DNA of 14,575 nucleotides, taken from positions 1 through 14,575 of the forward strand of contig WRJV01000305.1 of assembly GCA_009778415.1 (NCBI GenBank). The letters run 5' to 3'. Positions 12,077-14,575 of this stretch are shown here, in pieces. Positions within the stretch are counted from its first letter, which is position 1; each line of letters starts with the position of its first letter. This stretch comes from Clostridiales bacterium (GTDB lineage Bacteria > Bacillota > Clostridia > Peptostreptococcales > Anaerovoracaceae). Both the position numbers and the translations under genes were made by a program. The notes beneath the pieces are model-generated. The model was not told the DNA's origin, did no database searches, and was given only the letters and a program-made list of their open reading frames with translations.

Positions 12077-14500
12077 TCAAGTTTTTCCACGCTTAATTAT
12101 AATAAGGAACGCGGCACCTAGCACGATCAACCCGGCTGCAATGCCGCAAGCAAAAAACAAGTAAAAGGAAACGGGCATTTCGTTGCCGAGCTGCCCAAAA
12201 TGATTGTCGCCCCATGTCCAGAGGCTGCCGTCAGACTTGATGGCGATGCTGTGGTAGTTCCCGGCTGCGGCAAAGACCACGTCGTCCATTATTTTGACCG
12301 GAACGCAGCTGTCAATGTCAGTGCCGTCTCCCAGCTGCCCGAAGCGGTTGTCTCCCCATGCCCATAGGCTGCCGTCGGATTTTATGGCAAGGCTGTGGCA
12401 ATCCCCTGCCACAGCGAAAATCGCACTGTCCATTATTTTGACCGGAACTGCACTGCTTGCGACCGTGCCGTCTCCCAGCTGACCATAATTGTTTTCGCCC
12501 CAGCACCACAGGCTGCCGTCCTCCATTACGGCAATGCTATGCACCGATCCTGCAGCAACAGCAGCAACCCCATTCATGATTTCGGTAGGCTGGGCTCTGT
12601 TGTTGTCTTCAATTGCGTTCCATTCGCTGTCATACTCAGTGATTGTTCCATCACCCAACTGCCCGTGGTCGTTTCTCCCAAACGCCAGCAATCTGCCATC
12701 TGCCGTTATCGTGAAACTGTGTCCGTCTCCGGCCGCAATGCCGGCCACGTCTGCCATGATCCTTGTTGAGTTGCTTTTGCCCGTGGTTTTTCCGTTGCCC
12801 AGCCGCCCGCCCCCGTTCCAGCCAAAAGACCAAAGGCTTCCGTCTGTCTTGATGGAAAGGCTGTAATAGCTGCCTGCCGCAACGGCGGAAACATTGTCCG
12901 ACGTGATGGCTGGTTTGTACAAGTCGAAGTCTGTGCGTTTGCCAAGCTCCCCGCTGTCGTTGTTCCCCCAGGCCCAAAGGCTGCCGTTTGTCTTTACGGC
13001 GAGGCTGTGGTACTTTCCGGCTGAAACGGCGGCAACGCCGTTCATTATTTTAACCGGGTAGCCCCTGCCCCTGACAGTGCCGTCGCCAAGCTGGCCGGAA
13101 TCGTTGGCTCCCCAAGCCCAGAGGCTGCCGTCAGTCTTTACAACCAAGTTGAAGTAGCACCCTGCCGCAGCAATAGCGGCACCGCCCATGACTTCAACAG
13201 GGAGGTAGCTGCACTCGTCTCCTGTGCCTTCAGGCTGCATTGCGGCATCCGCAGCGATTTTGACTGGTTCGGCTCTGTCGTAGTTCCCCGATTCAACATC
13301 AAACGTCGACATCTTGCCGTCGCCTAGCTGGCCGTCGTCGTCGCTCCCCCATGCCCAGAGGCTGCCGTCCTCCTTTGCGACAAGGCTGTGGCTGTACCCT
13401 GCTGCCGCGAAAGCTGCACCGCCCGTGATTTTGACCGGGGCAGCTTTGTTTTCAACCGTACCGTCGCCAAGCTGCCCGCATCCGTTCCATCCAAACGCCC
13501 AGAGGCTGCCGTCCTCCTTGATCGCAAGGCTGTGGTACGACCCAGCGGCAGCTGAAACCACGCCGTCCATTATTTTTATCGGTGTTGCCCTGCTGTTGTC
13601 TTCAGCGATGCTGCCATCATCGTCAAATGAGGAAAATGTGCCGTCGCCAAGCTGCCCGTCGCCGTTCCAACCCCATGCCCATAGGCTGCCGTCATTCTTT
13701 ATGGCAAGGCTGTGATCCGACCCTGCGGCGACTGAAACCACGCCGTCCATGATTTTCACTGGCGCAAGCTTATTGTTGTCCTCTGTCATGTTGCCGTCGT
13801 CGTCAAACGTTGTGGTGGTGCCGTCGCCAAGCTGCCCGTCGCTGTTCCAACCCCACACCCATAGGCTGCCGTCAGTCTTTATGGCAAGGCTGTGCCCGTC
13901 CCCCGATGCCACGGCGGCAGCACCATCCATGATTTTGACTGGGGAAGCCCGGTTTTCCATTGTGCCGTCGCCCAGCGACCCATAGCCGTTCCAACCCCAT
14001 GCCCAGAGGCTGCTTTCTGCCGCTATAGCAAAGCTTTGGTAAAAGCCTGCTGCCACATAGGTAACGTCGTCCATAACCTTTACCGGAGACAGCACACAGT
14101 CTCCATCTACCGTGACGACGTCGCCAGCTGCACCGTTTCCGATCTGCCCGTCGCCGTTCCAACCCCATGCCCAGAGGCTGCCGTCCTCTTTGATCGCGAG
14201 GCTGTGGTATGACCCGGCGGCGACAGAAACCACGCCGTCCATGATTTTCACAGGCCTTCGCCTGTCTGCGGTCGTACCGTCACCAAGCTGCCCGTCCGTA
14301 TTCAAGCCCCATGCCCAGAGGCTTCCGTCATCCTTGATCGCGAGGCTGTGGCATTCACCCGCAGCGACGGCAATATAGCGGTCAGAGCCTGCCGCTGCAA
14401 GCACCTTCTCATTAATGCATATTGGCGCCGCAACTGAAAGCAGCACGGCAATCGCCAGCGCTGAGCAGAAAAACCGTTTTTTTGCGGTATAAGAAACCAT
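12077..14500 (-). CDS. Secreted, membrane-anchored RCC1-repeat protein (14 blades)
   Basis: The start is ATG 14500, with AAGGAGGAGG 3 nt upstream (14504-14513). A GTG at 14524 in the same frame would coincide with the predicted transcription start and is unlikely. The 807-aa protein has a signal peptide (about 1-36), then RCC1 (alpha-tubulin suppressor-like) repeats with the pattern SLWAWG-N-GQLGDGT-PVKIM-VAAG-HSLAIK-DG. I count 14 SLW-type strands: a half unit opens the array (VAAGECHSLAIK) and the matching half closes it (SLWTWGDNHFGQLG). Asp/Asn-rich inserts sit in blades 4, 5, 7 and 11. The end is a transmembrane segment (about 777-800) with a short basic tail (KRGKT) and no sortase motif. 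It is therefore predicted to face outward from the membrane. By family knowledge such propellers bind proteins or other ligands; the specific partner is unknown. Confidence 0.9.
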   Translation of the reverse strand: MVSYTAKKRFFCSALAIAVLLSVAAPICINEKVLAAAGSDRYIAVAAGECHSLAIKDDGSLWAWGLNTDGQLGDGTTADRRRPVKIMDGVVSVAAGSYHSLAIKEDGSLWAWGWNGDGQIGNGAAGDVVTVDGDCVLSPVKVMDDVTYVAAGFYQSFAIAAESSLWAWGWNGYGSLGDGTMENRASPVKIMDGAAAVASGDGHSLAIKTDGSLWVWGWNSDGQLGDGTTTTFDDDGNMTEDNNKLAPVKIMDGVVSVAAGSDHSLAIKNDGSLWAWGWNGDGQLGDGTFSSFDDDGSIAEDNSRATPIKIMDGVVSAAAGSYHSLAIKEDGSLWAFGWNGCGQLGDGTVENKAAPVKITGGAAFAAAGYSHSLVAKEDGSLWAWGSDDDGQLGDGKMSTFDVESGNYDRAEPVKIAADAAMQPEGTGDECSYLPVEVMGGAAIAAAGCYFNLVVKTDGSLWAWGANDSGQLGDGTVRGRGYPVKIMNGVAAVSAGKYHSLAVKTNGSLWAWGNNDSGELGKRTDFDLYKPAITSDNVSAVAAGSYYSLSIKTDGSLWSFGWNGGGRLGNGKTTGKSNSTRIMADVAGIAAGDGHSFTITADGRLLAFGRNDHGQLGDGTITEYDSEWNAIEDNNRAQPTEIMNGVAAVAAGSVHSIAVMEDGSLWCWGENNYGQLGDGTVASSAVPVKIMDSAIFAVAGDCHSLAIKSDGSLWAWGDNRFGQLGDGTDIDSCVPVKIMDDVVFAAAGNYHSIAIKSDGSLWTWGDNHFGQLGNEMPVSFYLFFACGIAAGLIVLGAAFLIIIKRGKT
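12182..14380 (-). repeat. Tandem RCC1 repeat array at DNA level
   Basis: Units of roughly 140-190 bp recur through the gene. Stretches such as the one reading AGGCTGCCGTC on the plus strand return in almost every unit. The segments near 13500-13570, 13680-13750 and 14174-14250 are especially alike. This marks growth by unit duplication. Confidence 0.85.
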
Positions 14501-14529
14501 GAACCTCCTCCTTTGCCTGAACACCTGAA

Positions 14530-14557
14530 ATTATAGCACAGTTAGGGTTAATGTCAA
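14530..14557 (-). promoter_or_regulatory. Promoter of the RCC1-repeat gene
   Basis: On the minus strand TTGACA (14557-14552), a 16-bp spacer and TATAAT (14535-14530) give both consensus boxes, plus an extended TG (TGCTATAAT). Transcription would start near 14523, giving a leader of about 23 nt that holds only the Shine-Dalgarno. Confidence 0.8.
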
Positions 14558-14575
14558 TAATTTCAACAGACATTG

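Noticed and set aside
12182..14380. Regular repeats suggestive of a CRISPR or satellite array
   Set aside because: The periodicity is in-frame RCC1 coding repeats; units vary in length and there are no spacers.
14501..14524. GTG start at 14524 for the RCC1 protein
   Set aside because: It would coincide with the predicted transcription start, and the ATG at 14500 has a near-ideal ribosome site and begins a normal signal peptide.

Overview
The window looks like chromosomal DNA of an anaerobic Clostridia-type member of the Bacillota. This rests on GGAGG-type ribosome binding sites, consensus sigma-A promoters, IPKTG sortase signals, a dockerin-bearing secreted peptidase, InlB-type B repeats and HD-GYP proteins of clostridial layout. 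Coding regions are of moderate GC and the intergenic gaps are AT-rich. I cannot name a genus. There are no rRNA or tRNA genes, CRISPR arrays, transposases or phage genes.

Left part (1-2569). The window opens in the 3' end of a sortase-anchored InlB B-repeat surface protein (+). The next 735 bp are not empty. On the minus strand they hold a complete small transcription unit: phased A-tracts, a promoter, a strong Shine-Dalgarno, a 41-aa single-pass membrane peptide and a terminator. An HD-GYP protein (+) follows, behind an extended -10 promoter.

Middle part (2605-11635, all minus strand). The transcription order is: a TetR regulator with an extra N-terminal HTH; a stand-alone HD-GYP protein; a large secreted M28 peptidase with Ig-like, cohesin-like and dockerin modules; a thioester-domain/CnaB adhesin with an IPKTG anchor; and an M20-family amidohydrolase homologue whose TTG start overlaps the adhesin gene by 20 bp. 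Two of these proteins look altered at their signature chemistry. The adhesin has Lys where the thioester Gln should be, and the M20 homologue has lost most of its metal ligands.

Right part (11636-14575). A 440-bp gap contains two tandem orphan transcription units on the minus strand. Each has a TTGACA-N17-TATAAT promoter and a hairpin/T-rich end, and neither holds a convincing ORF; I call them candidate small RNAs. Upstream of them is a membrane-anchored secreted RCC1-repeat protein with 14 blades, enough for two seven-bladed propellers, driven by another consensus promoter.

Reading as a whole (inference): this is a cell-surface locus of two sortase-anchored proteins, a secreted peptidase and an RCC1 protein, set between two c-di-GMP phosphodiesterase candidates and a TetR regulator. 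That fits control of attachment by c-di-GMP. The undescribed elements most worth following are the 41-aa peptide unit, the tandem sRNA-like units, and the adhesin/M20 overlapping pair with altered active sites.
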